NCBI RefSeq assembly: GCF_031127815.1 | Contig: NZ_JARXHY010000019.1 | Coordinates: 26,508-90,507, forward strand | Reading direction: 5' to 3' | Source of the DNA: Pelagicoccus sp. SDUM812003 | GTDB taxonomy: Bacteria > Verrucomicrobiota > Verrucomicrobiia > Opitutales > Opitutaceae | Length of the DNA stretch: 64,000 nt | Shown here: one piece after another, positions 18,275 through 26,394 of the stretch | Numbering within the stretch: position 1 is the stretch's first letter | Layout: the number at the start of each line of letters is the position of its first letter | Program-made: the position numbers and the translations under genes | The notes under the pieces: model-generated | Seen by the model: the letters and a program-made list of their open reading frames with translations, nothing else | What the model was told of the DNA's origin: nothing | The model's database searches: none

Positions 18275-19006
18275 CTAGAGGCATGGCAACCGTTCTCTGG
18301 CGCCCTTGGCTTTCCTCAGCGGCGCCTCCGCCTGGCGTCCGAGCTCATCCAGAACGCTTTCCAGATTCTGGCGGTCGCGCTCCAGCTGCTCATCGTCGGC
18401 CCGCCGATCGATGACGAACTCCTGGCCCACCACGACTTCGATACGGGCGAAGGGCTTGGGGATGATCATGCGATCCCATGACCGGATCCTCCAGTAGCTG
18501 CTGGCCCAGCAGGAGGCGGGCAGGATCGGCTTGCCGGTCATCTTGGCGAGGGCCACGGCGCCGACCTTGGCTTTGTAGACGGGGCCTTTGGATCCATCGG
18601 GCAGAATGATGATGGAGAGCTTCTGCTTCACTATCTTGCGGTAGAGCGCCATCAAGCCAGCGGCGCCGCGTCGGGAGGAGGATCCGCGCACGACGTTCAT
18701 GCCCGCCAGCTTTCCGATGGTGGCGCCGATCTCCCCATCCTTCGAATCGCTGGACATCATAGCCATGGAGAAGTCCCGCTGCCGGAGAAGGTAGCGGTAC
18801 ATGTAGGTGGCGAAATAGAACATGCGGTTGTGCCAGATCGCCAGAATCAACGCGTCCTGACGTTGCTTGAGCCCCAGCAAGGCCTGACGATTTCCGCGGA
18901 TTCGAATCCGGTAGGTGAAGCTGAGCAGGCGAATGATCAGGTAGATCAAACGGGCTAGAAAGAGAGCCTTGGGCGGGATGGTCTTTGCTTCGTCTTTGGA
19001 AATCAT
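18275..19006 (-). CDS. Lysophospholipid acyltransferase-like protein (DUF374)
   Basis: A 243-residue protein of the DUF374 group, related to PlsC/LpxL acyltransferases. The acyltransferase His motif region is LILAIWHNRMFYFATYM, followed by SSDSKDGEIGATIGKLAGMNVVRGSSSRRGAAGLMAL and ILPDGSKGPVYKAKVGAVALA, which is the P-D-G-x-x-G-P block of the family. An N-terminal hydrophobic helix (LFLARLIYLIIRLLSF) likely anchors it to the inner membrane. It probably acylates a lipid or lipid-A-like acceptor, but the acceptor is not known. hisA follows 23 bases downstream. Confidence 0.86.
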   Translation of the reverse strand: MISKDEAKTIPPKALFLARLIYLIIRLLSFTYRIRIRGNRQALLGLKQRQDALILAIWHNRMFYFATYMYRYLLRQRDFSMAMMSSDSKDGEIGATIGKLAGMNVVRGSSSRRGAAGLMALYRKIVKQKLSIIILPDGSKGPVYKAKVGAVALAKMTGKPILPASCWASSYWRIRSWDRMIIPKPFARIEVVVGQEFVIDRRADDEQLERDRQNLESVLDELGRQAEAPLRKAKGARERLPCL

Positions 19007-19106
19007 AGGAGGAGGACGCCGCCGTCGCGACGCGCTGCCCCCCTTCTGTCTCGGTTACCCGCTCTTTGGCAAGGCTTTCGAAACCTCGCCGGGAATTGTC
19101 CGAGCG

Positions 19107-19952
19107 CTAGGTCCGGCTATCGAGATTGTTCTGGGAGATCATGCGGCGTACCTTGCCCACATATTCCCAACGCTCCTGGGAGTAGCGCACCAATCCTTCC
19201 GCCAAGTCGTGTCCGCTCGGCTCGCGACTGGCGTCGCGAAACGCAGCCCGAATTTCGCGAAGCGCCGCGTAGGAATCGTTGGTGTTCAAATTGGTCAGGT
19301 AGGCGTAGAACGACTGACGGGGCGATTCGTAGGCCGCCACCTCGTAGGTGCGACCTGCCGGTCGGCGCTTAGGCACGATGCCGCAGCCGGGATCGTAGCA
19401 CCACATGCCGAAAAGGTTGTTGCCTTGCCGAGCGAAGCGAGAGGTGCCCCAGCCGCTTTCTATCGCCGCCTGAGCCAAGGCGAGCGAAACCGGGATGGTG
19501 TCCACGCGAAGGAGCAAGCGCTCGAACGTGCGCTTGGAGGCGGTCTCCACCGGCTCCAGCTTGTAGCGCTCGAGGTAGTCGTTCAGGGCTTCCAATCGGG
19601 ATCCGCTCAACTTCTGGTGGCGTTCGAAGTACTGCTGAAGCTTCAGGACCTCGGCCCGTTCCTGGAGGATTTCGCGATTGGCCTCCGCCACGAACGGCTC
19701 CAAGAAGTCGAAAAACGCCTGCTTGCGCGCCCGCACGTCGCCGATGCTGGCGAAATCCGGCAAATCGACATGTTCGATGCGTCGCTCCTGATCCTCCATG
19801 ATGACTTCCTCCACCACGTTGAAGAGCGAATAGGCAGCGATGAGGATGAGACAGATGCCGGACGCGGCCAGCATCCAGGTCTGGTAGTCGCCTCGATTTC
19901 CGAAGGTCACCCCGCGGAGCAAAGACAGATTTGGTGTGCGTTTTGGACTCAT
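19107..19952 (-). CDS. Glucosaminidase domain protein (Bax-like)
   Basis: A 281-residue predicted cell-wall hydrolase. It is anchored by one N-terminal membrane segment (WMLAASGICLILIAAYSLFNVV, about residues 26-47), then a helical linker. The glucosaminidase domain follows with the hallmark SLALAQAAIESGWGTSRFARQGNNLFGMWC (Glu in A-I-E-S-G-W-G-T is catalytic), then YESPRQSFYAYLTNLNTN and GLVRYSQERWEYVGKVRRMI. This layout matches E. coli Bax and related N-acetylmuramoyl-glycan hydrolases, acting in the periplasm. It is probably transcribed together with the small secreted protein gene upstream, 58 bases away. Confidence 0.88.
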   Translation of the reverse strand: MSPKRTPNLSLLRGVTFGNRGDYQTWMLAASGICLILIAAYSLFNVVEEVIMEDQERRIEHVDLPDFASIGDVRARKQAFFDFLEPFVAEANREILQERAEVLKLQQYFERHQKLSGSRLEALNDYLERYKLEPVETASKRTFERLLLRVDTIPVSLALAQAAIESGWGTSRFARQGNNLFGMWCYDPGCGIVPKRRPAGRTYEVAAYESPRQSFYAYLTNLNTNDSYAALREIRAAFRDASREPSGHDLAEGLVRYSQERWEYVGKVRRMISQNNLDSRT

Positions 19953-20010
19953 TTTCCCTTCCAGTAGATTTCAGCCGACGCGCGTCCCGTCGCGGCCGAC
20001 CGATGCGTGA

Positions 20011-20418
20011 TCAATCGACTCTCTTCAGATGGAGAAAGACGTCTCCATCCATCCAATACTCGATATAGTTGCCCGCCGTGTTCACGTGGTCGGTCCACCC
20101 GTACGGCGTCTTTCCCTGATTTGCCGGAGATACCAAGTCGTACTCGCCATGCCACCACTTGCGGTAGCCAGCGAAGTACTCGTTTGAGATCTTCACGATG
20201 AGCTCCTTCTCCTTGTACTCTGGCAGCAGCTGCAGGTAGACATTCCCATCCTCCGTGACCTTCACGTCCCGCAGGATGCGTTCGTTGAAGGTCAGAGCTT
20301 CGTAAGGACCGAAGCGGCGCGGCTGGGCGTCCGACGCGTCCGCTCCCCCCTGGGCGAAGACCGCAGGCCCCAACCCGCAAAAGGCGAAAAGCAACGCAGA
20401 TACAAGAAGTCGGCTCAT
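20011..20418 (-). CDS. Small secreted protein of unknown function
   Basis: A 135-residue protein with a clean signal peptide (MSRLLVSALLFAFCGLGPAVFAQG, cleavage after AVFA). The mature part is about 110 residues, polar and rich in aromatic residues (YRKWWHGEYDLVSP, YGWTDHVNTAGNYIEYWMDG), suggesting a small beta-rich periplasmic domain. There is no lipobox and only one cysteine, inside the signal peptide. I do not recognise the family. It precedes the Bax-like gene on the same strand, so a cell-envelope role is possible but unproven. Confidence 0.65.
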   Translation of the reverse strand: MSRLLVSALLFAFCGLGPAVFAQGGADASDAQPRRFGPYEALTFNERILRDVKVTEDGNVYLQLLPEYKEKELIVKISNEYFAGYRKWWHGEYDLVSPANQGKTPYGWTDHVNTAGNYIEYWMDGDVFLHLKRVD

Positions 20419-20704
20419 GATTCCGTAGCACTGAATAATAGAGCTCGCAAGAAGTCAAAAACCTAAGGTCCTGAGCGTTTTCTAATGGATCGCCGGATCG
20501 CCTTCGGCGCTACTACTCACTTGCCCCATAAGCGCTTTCCGAAAGCGGACGAGCGGGGCCTACCGACGATTGCGACGCGAAACGACCGCCTCGCGACCGG
20601 TCAAGCGCTCGTTTCAAGGCGCAACATCCTCGCATTTTGAATCTTGCGCAGCACGCGGCGCGAATCGAGTATGCGCCCCATACGTCCTTTATGGGAATCC
20701 GCGC

Positions 20705-21487
20705 ATGATTAGCAAACTAGGTAGAGAGTCCATCCGCATCGTGGGAGAGTTCGGGGAACTGACACGTTTCTCGGCTCGAGCCAGCGTAGCTCTGCCCAAG
20801 CAGCGCCACATCCTCGAGAAACTGGTTCGGTCCATCTTCGAGATCGGCGTTCGCTGCGTGCCCATCACCCTGATCGTCGGCCTCTTCACTGGTCTGGTGC
20901 TCGGCCTGCAGCTCTTCTACGTGCTGACCAAGTTCAGCTCCGAGAGCCTGCTGGGACAGGCGGTCGCGCTGTCGATCATACTGGAAATCGGTCCGGTCTT
21001 CACCGCCATCATGATCGTGGGACAAGCGGGCAGCGCTCTGTCGGCCGAGATCGGCATCCAGCGCAACGCCGAGCAGATCGACGCCTTGAAGACCATGCAG
21101 ATCGATCCGATCGGCTTTCTGGTCTCGCCTCGACTCTGGGCGGCCATGATCTGCTTTCCCATTCTTACCTGCTTTTTCGACATCGTCGGCATCTTCGGCG
21201 GCCACCTGACTGGCGTGGAGCTGCTGGGCGTCGACCAAGGCGCCTACTGGAATCGGATCTACGAGGCGGTCAGCTTGAAGAACATCGGCGACGGCTTCCT
21301 CAAAGCGGTGGTCTTCGGCGTCGTGACGACTCTGATCTGCTCCTTCCAAGGCTACTTCACCCACCTCAAGGCCAGCATTCCCGGCGCCCGAGGGGTTTCT
21401 CAAACAACCACCCGCGCCGTGGTGTACTCCAGCATCGCCATCCTGATGTTCGACTACCTGATAACCTCCTTTCAGATGACCCGATGA
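20705..21487 (+). CDS. mlaE: MlaE family lipid ABC transporter permease
   Basis: A 260-residue inner-membrane permease of the Mla system, which moves phospholipids between inner and outer membranes. Typical segments are VPITLIVGLFTGLVLGLQLFYVL, LEIGPVFTAIMIVGQAGSALSAEIG (the conserved E-I-G-P and A-E-I-G coupling region) and QIDALKTMQIDPIGFLVSPR. The frame is open from 20570, but the first 45 residues are polar and unlike the family, so ATG 20705 is chosen. Its stop overlaps the mlaF start by four bases (ATGA). It is the first gene of a five-gene mla operon. Confidence 0.93.
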   Translation: MISKLGRESIRIVGEFGELTRFSARASVALPKQRHILEKLVRSIFEIGVRCVPITLIVGLFTGLVLGLQLFYVLTKFSSESLLGQAVALSIILEIGPVFTAIMIVGQAGSALSAEIGIQRNAEQIDALKTMQIDPIGFLVSPRLWAAMICFPILTCFFDIVGIFGGHLTGVELLGVDQGAYWNRIYEAVSLKNIGDGFLKAVVFGVVTTLICSFQGYFTHLKASIPGARGVSQTTTRAVVYSSIAILMFDYLITSFQMTR

Positions 21488-22200
21488 GCGAAGGTAAAAC
21501 CCTGCAGATACGTGGACTGAGCAAGGCCTTTGGCGAGCAGGTGGTGCTCGACGCCATCGACATGGACCTTGACCTAGGCTCGCACACCACGGTGATCGGC
21601 AAGAGCGGCATCGGAAAGTCGGTCCTGCTCAAATGCGTGTCGGGACTGCTGGTGCCGGACGCGGGAAGCGTCACCATCGATGGCCAAGGCTCGACTCCGC
21701 CGTGCAGCTACATGTTTCAGCAAAACGCCCTTTTCGATTCCATGACGGTTGAGGAAAACGTCGCTCTACCGCTTCGCGAAACTGGAAAGGCCAAGCGGAG
21801 CGAGATCGCCGAGCGCGTGCATTCGCTGCTCGAGCAGACGGATATCGCCTCATCCGCCAAAAAGTACCCTGGGGAAATCTCCGGCGGCATGAAAAAACGC
21901 GTCGCCCTGGCCCGAGCCCTAATAACCAACCCGAAAATCATTCTCTTCGACGAGCCGACCACCGGTCTCGACCCCCAGCGCAAGTACGCAGTTTTCGACA
22001 TGATCCGGGAATACCGCAAGCGCTTCGACTTCACGGTGCTCATGGTCAGCCACGACGTGCCTGAAGTGTTCGAGATCACCGACAAGGTCGCCTGGCTCGA
22101 CAGCGGCAAGATCCGCTTCTGGGGCAGCCCCGAGGAGCTGGAATCCGATCCGCCCGAAGGCTTGAAACCGTTTCTCAATCCGCAACTCACTCTCGCCTAA
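21484..22200 (+). CDS. mlaF: MlaF ATP-binding protein of lipid ABC transporter
   Basis: A 238-residue ABC ATPase that powers the Mla permease. Walker A is GKSGIGKSVLLK (residues about 40-51), the Q-loop follows (CSYMFQQNALFDSMTVEENVALPL), the ABC signature is EISGGMKKRVALARAL, and Walker B is IILFDEPTTGLDP. The switch His is in VLMVSHDVPEVF. The I-S-G-G-M-x-K-R-V variant of the signature is specific to MlaF/TtgA2-like ATPases. It overlaps mlaE by four bases and lies 12 bases before mlaD. Confidence 0.95.
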   Translation: MSEGKTLQIRGLSKAFGEQVVLDAIDMDLDLGSHTTVIGKSGIGKSVLLKCVSGLLVPDAGSVTIDGQGSTPPCSYMFQQNALFDSMTVEENVALPLRETGKAKRSEIAERVHSLLEQTDIASSAKKYPGEISGGMKKRVALARALITNPKIILFDEPTTGLDPQRKYAVFDMIREYRKRFDFTVLMVSHDVPEVFEITDKVAWLDSGKIRFWGSPEELESDPPEGLKPFLNPQLTLA

Positions 22201-22212
22201 GGCGCTCCTTCT

Positions 22213-22677
22213 ATGAACAGCAAGAAAGTCGATTTCTCTGTCGGTCTCTTCGTCCTCATCGGACTGCTCGCCATCGTGTACATGGCCGTTCAAATCGGCG
22301 GCAGCCGTTTCCTGGGCAGCGATCTGAAATCCGTCACCGCGATCTTCACCAACGTCGGCGGACTCAGTTCAGGCAGCAATATCATGATCGCAGGAGTGAA
22401 GATCGGCACCGTGGGCCCGATCACTCTCAATCAGGAGTCGCTCAAGGCGGAAGTCGAGCTGCGCATCAACGACGACATCGAATTGTTCGACGACGCCACC
22501 GCTTCCATAAAAACCAACGGCCTCATCGGCGACAAGTACGTCTCCATCTATCCGGGCACGCCCGACTTGGGCCTCGAGCTGTCGGGACCGATCGTGGACA
22601 CCGAACCCGCGATCGACATCGAAGGGCTGATCAGTCGATTCGCGTTCGGCGACGTGACCAAGGAAGAAGGAAAGTAA
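22213..22677 (+). CDS. mlaD: MlaD, MCE-domain substrate-binding subunit
   Basis: A 154-residue protein with one N-terminal membrane helix (VGLFVLIGLLAIVYMAVQIGG) and one periplasmic MCE domain. In the Mla complex MlaD forms a hexameric ring that carries lipid to or from MlaE. The MCE pattern is visible: VTAIFTNVGGLSSGSNIMIAGVKIGTV, then the family's conserved strand ASIKTNGLIGDKYVSIYPG. Length matches E. coli MlaD. A gap of 126 bases separates it from mlaC, long for this operon, but nothing else is seen there. Confidence 0.94.
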   Translation: MNSKKVDFSVGLFVLIGLLAIVYMAVQIGGSRFLGSDLKSVTAIFTNVGGLSSGSNIMIAGVKIGTVGPITLNQESLKAEVELRINDDIELFDDATASIKTNGLIGDKYVSIYPGTPDLGLELSGPIVDTEPAIDIEGLISRFAFGDVTKEEGK

Positions 22678-22803
22678 CCCTCTTCCCTCCAGCCGTGTAG
22701 GCTCGACAAGCTAAACGTATTACGATTAAGGCGAAACAAACTCCCGGCAGGCGCAATCCTAACGACTGCCGCGTCCGTTTGAAACTTCCAACCTATCCTT
22801 TCC

Positions 22804-23409
22804 ATGAAGGTCCGTATCGCATTCGCATTTCTGACTACCTTATTTTTCGCATTGGCTCCCGCGCAGCTTCAGGCCGCCGAGGAAACGCCGGAGGCATTGC
22901 TGAAGAAAACGGTCGACCAGGTGGTCGACATCCTGCACGAAGGCGACGCCTCCAGCATCGAGGACAAGCGAGCTCGGATTCTTGACCTGCTGCAGTCGCG
23001 CTTCTCCTTCGACATCATCATTCGTCGCGCTCTTGGGAGAAACTGGAACGAGTTCAACGAGGAACAGCAAAACCGCGTCACGCAGCTGATATCCGATTTG
23101 CTGATACGCTCCTATACGAGAGAGCTGAAGAACGGCCCCAAGCCGAACATCACCTTCGTCGGCACCGACGATCTTTCCGACAACAAGATCGAAATCAAGT
23201 CGACGGTGACCTTTCGCGACAATCTGGTGGCGGTGAACTACCGACTGGCAAATATTCGCAATCGCGGATGGCAGGTATACGATGTACTTATCGAAGGCGT
23301 CAGCATGGTCAGCAACTATCGCAAGCAGTTCGACGAGCACTTTCAGACCAAGTCCGCCTCCGATCTTCTCAAATTGCTGCAAAGCAAGCTCGATAGCTTC
23401 GACACCTAG
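22804..23409 (+). CDS. mlaC: MlaC periplasmic phospholipid-binding protein
   Basis: A 201-residue periplasmic carrier of the Mla/Ttg2D family that shuttles phospholipid between MlaA at the outer membrane and MlaFED at the inner membrane. A signal peptide is clear (MKVRIAFAFLTTLFFALAPAQLQA). The mature domain shows the typical elements: SRFSFDIIIRRALGRNWNEFNEEQQNRV, YTRELKN, and VAVNYRLANIRNRGWQVYDVLIEGVSMVSNYRKQF (the D-V-x-I-E-G-V-S block). It ends eight bases before mlaA. Confidence 0.93.
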   Translation: MKVRIAFAFLTTLFFALAPAQLQAAEETPEALLKKTVDQVVDILHEGDASSIEDKRARILDLLQSRFSFDIIIRRALGRNWNEFNEEQQNRVTQLISDLLIRSYTRELKNGPKPNITFVGTDDLSDNKIEIKSTVTFRDNLVAVNYRLANIRNRGWQVYDVLIEGVSMVSNYRKQFDEHFQTKSASDLLKLLQSKLDSFDT

Positions 23410-23417
23410 CCACTTTC

Positions 23418-24161
23418 ATGAAGGCATCCACACTCTCTCTTTTCGCAGCCACGCTTATCGGCCTACCCGCTTCCCTCGTCGGACAGGACGACGGACTCGA
23501 TATCGACGAGCTTTTCCAAGACGACTTCGAGGCCGAACGGCAGGTATCGATCAACGACCCGCTCGAGCCGGTCAACCGTGCGATCTTCAAGTTCAACGAC
23601 GGCCTGTACAACAAGGTCGTGCGCCCCTTTTCCAAGGCCTACGCCCGTGTGATGCCAGACCCGGTGGAAAAAGGCATCACCAACGTCTTCGAAAATCTGG
23701 AGTTCCCATCCCGCTTCACCAGCAACCTGCTCCAAGGACGCGTCGGCAACGCCGCCAAGGAAACGGGTAAGTTCCTGGTGAATACGACTGCCGGCATCGG
23801 CGGCATCATACGCGTCTCGGACGAAATCGACGGGTTGGACATTCCCGATGAGGACATCGGCCAGGCCTTCGCGTCCTGGGGCGTTGGCCACGGCTTCTAC
23901 CTGGTGCTTCCCTTCATGGGACCGAGCAGCGCCCGGGATCTGGTCGGAGATTTCGCAGACGGAGCGGTGGAGCCGATTCCAACGCCGTGGTCGCAGGTGG
24001 ACGATTCCACGGACCGCCTTATCCTTCGCTCCATCGATATCGTCAACGATCTCCCTCGCTTGATGGACGTTTACGATTCGATGCAGCGCTCCGCGATCGA
24101 CCCGTACGCGTCGGTGCGCGATGGATACGCCCAGCGCAGAGCCAGGCAAGCGAGCGAATAG
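23418..24161 (+). CDS. mlaA: MlaA (VacJ) family outer-membrane lipid protein
   Basis: A 247-residue MlaA/VacJ protein. In E. coli MlaA is an outer-membrane lipoprotein that removes phospholipid from the outer leaflet with OmpC/F. Family motifs are DPLEPVNRAIFKFND, FENLEFPSRFTSNLLQG, ETGKFLVNTTAGIGG, and ASWGVGHGFYLVLPFMGPSSARD. The N-terminus has a signal peptide (MKASTLSLFAATLIGLPASLVGQ) but no Cys at the cleavage site, so it is probably not lipidated, unlike E. coli MlaA. It closes the operon, immediately before a shared terminator. Confidence 0.93.
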   Translation: MKASTLSLFAATLIGLPASLVGQDDGLDIDELFQDDFEAERQVSINDPLEPVNRAIFKFNDGLYNKVVRPFSKAYARVMPDPVEKGITNVFENLEFPSRFTSNLLQGRVGNAAKETGKFLVNTTAGIGGIIRVSDEIDGLDIPDEDIGQAFASWGVGHGFYLVLPFMGPSSARDLVGDFADGAVEPIPTPWSQVDDSTDRLILRSIDIVNDLPRLMDVYDSMQRSAIDPYASVRDGYAQRRARQASE

Positions 24162-24204
24162 GCAAGCGAGCTTCCGAGACGGACCATCTCTTCACTAGAA
24201 AGAA

Positions 24205-24236
24205 AAACGGCTTTCAGGATTTCCCGAAAGCCGTTT
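24205..24236. terminator. Shared terminator between mlaA and the phosphohexose mutase gene
   Basis: A perfect 11-bp stem (AAACGGCTTTC / GAAAGCCGTTT) with a 10-base loop lies between convergent genes. The T-rich tail is best on the minus strand (TTTTTCTTTCT), so it mainly ends the mutase transcript, with some effect on mla. Confidence 0.85.
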
Positions 24237-24270
24237 CGCTATTCTAAATTGAAGCGCCGCCGAAATGGGG

Positions 24271-26241
24271 CTAGCTTTCGGCCCGTTCGCGAGCGTCGGC
24301 GAGAATCGCTTCCTTGAGCTTTTCCAAGGTCTCCTTGGTCTTGCTTTTGGTAGCTTCCAAAGCTCCCGCGTCCGAAACCTCCTCACGTCCAAAGAGGTAG
24401 AACTTGATCTTGGGTTCCGTACCGCTGCCACGAACCGCGTATCGGTATCCATTTTCCAATTCCACGAAGTAGAGATCCTGCTTAGGCACCTCCTTGCCAT
24501 CCGGATCGATCACGTCCTCCACGCCGAAATCGGTGAACTTCGCCACGTCGCTGCCGAGGAAACGCTTTGGCGGGTTGGCCCGGTAGGTCTCTAGGATGCG
24601 CGCGATCTTCGAAGCGCCAGCCGCGCCCTCGTAGACCAGCTGACCGAGTCCTTCGAGGAAGTATCCATTTTTCAGATATATCTCATCCAGAAACTCCAGA
24701 ACGGACTTTCCACGCGCCTTCAGGCTGGCAGTGATTTCGCAAATCAGTGCGCAGGCCGCGTTGGCGTCCTTGTCGCGCACCGTATCGTTCGGCAGGTAGC
24801 CATAGCTCTCTTCGCCGCCAAATACGTAGTAGGTGCTGTACTTCTGCAGCAGCTTTGCCCGCTCCTCGAGCGAAAGCTTGTCGTAGTCCAGCTCCTCGCC
24901 CGTTTCCGCCTTATGCTTGGAACAGGCCTCGGCCTGGTAGATGCCCAGCTTTTCGCCGATCCACTTGAAGCCTGTGAGCGTATTCACGACCTTGATACCG
25001 TGATTTTTCGCGATGGTGTCCTGCAGCGGCGAGGTCACGAACGTTTTCACCAAGGCGCAGTTCTGTCCGCCCTCCTGAGGGATCCAGCCCATTTCCTTAA
25101 GCTTTGAAATGCGATACTCCGCCATCATGGAGCCGATCTGGTTTCCGGTCACCAGCGCCATCTTGCCCTTCGGTCCTTTGACAGCGATGCCCATGCGATC
25201 CGCATCCGGGTCGGTAGCCATGAGCAGGTCGTATCCGTTTTTCTCGGCCAGATCGATCGCCATCTGCAAGGCTTCGGAATTCTCCGGATTCGGCGACTTC
25301 ACCGTGGGGAAATTGGAGTCGAACTCCAGCTGCTCCTTCACGATCAAGGGATCCAGTCCAAGCTTCTTCAACGCAGGTACCGTAGCCACCGCTCCGGTGC
25401 CGTGGATGGGGGTGAACACCACCTTCAAATCGGCCTTTTCGAAGACGGACGGATCGACCACGCAATTGGCGACGCAGTCCGCGTAGGCGTCATCCAGGTC
25501 GCTTCCGAGCACCGTCACGCCATCGAGATCGACGCCGATGTAGTCCTGCAGTCCCGCGAAGGGCGTGGCATTCACCTGCTCGATGATGCCCGAATCGTTG
25601 GGAGGCACCACCTGGCCGCCGTCGGAAAAGTACGCCTTGAACCCGTTGTCGTGAGGAGGGTTGTGGCTGGCGGTGATCACTACACCGCAAGTCGCTCCGA
25701 GGTGGCGAACCGAAAAGCTGAGCTGAGGCGTGGAGCGCGGCCCGTCGAAGATGTAGGCCTTGCCTCCCTTCTTGGTCCAGACCGAGGCGGCGAGCTCGCA
25801 GAAGAAACGGGAGAAGTGCCGCACGTCATGGGCGATGACAAAGCTCGGCGCCTCCACGATGCCCTCCTTGTCGTGGTAGGCCTTGGCGTAAGCGAACAAG
25901 CCCAAAGTGGCGCGCACCACGGTGTATTCGTTAAGCATGTTGGACCCCACACCAGGATGAGCCGGCTTGCCGCTGGCATCCATATCGCCCTTCTCCAAAG
26001 ACGAGGGCGTCATGCCAATGGTACGGCCTCTCATGCCTCCCGTGCCAAAAGCGATTTCGCGATAAAATCGATTATTTAGCTCGTCCGCATTGCCGGCATC
26101 GAGCAGCTCGCTTAAGCTGGCCAGCGACGTTTCTGACAAAAACCCGCCCTCCAGCCAGGTCTTGATGTTTTTCGCTGCGGCGGGAAGGAGCCCGCCATTC
26201 TCTTCCAATGAAGCCACTTTCGCGATAAGTTCCTGAATCAT
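24271..26241 (-). CDS. Phosphohexose mutase (phosphoglucomutase/phosphomannomutase)
   Basis: A 656-residue alpha-D-phosphohexomutase that interconverts hexose 1- and 6-phosphates. The active-site serine is in CGVVITASHNPPHDNGFKAY, the metal loop is ATDPDADRMG, the sugar loop is FGGEESYGYL, and the C-terminal phosphate-binding loop is VRGSGTEPKIKFYLF. It is longer than bacterial PGM/PMM of about 460-550 residues, with a helical N-terminal extension (MIQELIAKVASLEENGG). The specific sugar (Glc, Man or other) is not decidable from motifs, so no symbol is given. It is divergent from the pyrophosphatase gene. Confidence 0.92.
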   Translation of the reverse strand: MIQELIAKVASLEENGGLLPAAAKNIKTWLEGGFLSETSLASLSELLDAGNADELNNRFYREIAFGTGGMRGRTIGMTPSSLEKGDMDASGKPAHPGVGSNMLNEYTVVRATLGLFAYAKAYHDKEGIVEAPSFVIAHDVRHFSRFFCELAASVWTKKGGKAYIFDGPRSTPQLSFSVRHLGATCGVVITASHNPPHDNGFKAYFSDGGQVVPPNDSGIIEQVNATPFAGLQDYIGVDLDGVTVLGSDLDDAYADCVANCVVDPSVFEKADLKVVFTPIHGTGAVATVPALKKLGLDPLIVKEQLEFDSNFPTVKSPNPENSEALQMAIDLAEKNGYDLLMATDPDADRMGIAVKGPKGKMALVTGNQIGSMMAEYRISKLKEMGWIPQEGGQNCALVKTFVTSPLQDTIAKNHGIKVVNTLTGFKWIGEKLGIYQAEACSKHKAETGEELDYDKLSLEERAKLLQKYSTYYVFGGEESYGYLPNDTVRDKDANAACALICEITASLKARGKSVLEFLDEIYLKNGYFLEGLGQLVYEGAAGASKIARILETYRANPPKRFLGSDVAKFTDFGVEDVIDPDGKEVPKQDLYFVELENGYRYAVRGSGTEPKIKFYLFGREEVSDAGALEATKSKTKETLEKLKEAILADARERAES

Positions 26242-26394
26242 CGGGGTTCACTAGATTCGCAAGAGCCGCTCGCTTCAACTCCTTTTGTTGCCGCGGCGTC
26301 ACGAACAGGATAAAATGAGGACAGTCCGACCGAAATTCTCATTTGTCTATTGCCCGGTATCCGTTTGATCTCATCGTCTTTGTAAAATTCACTT

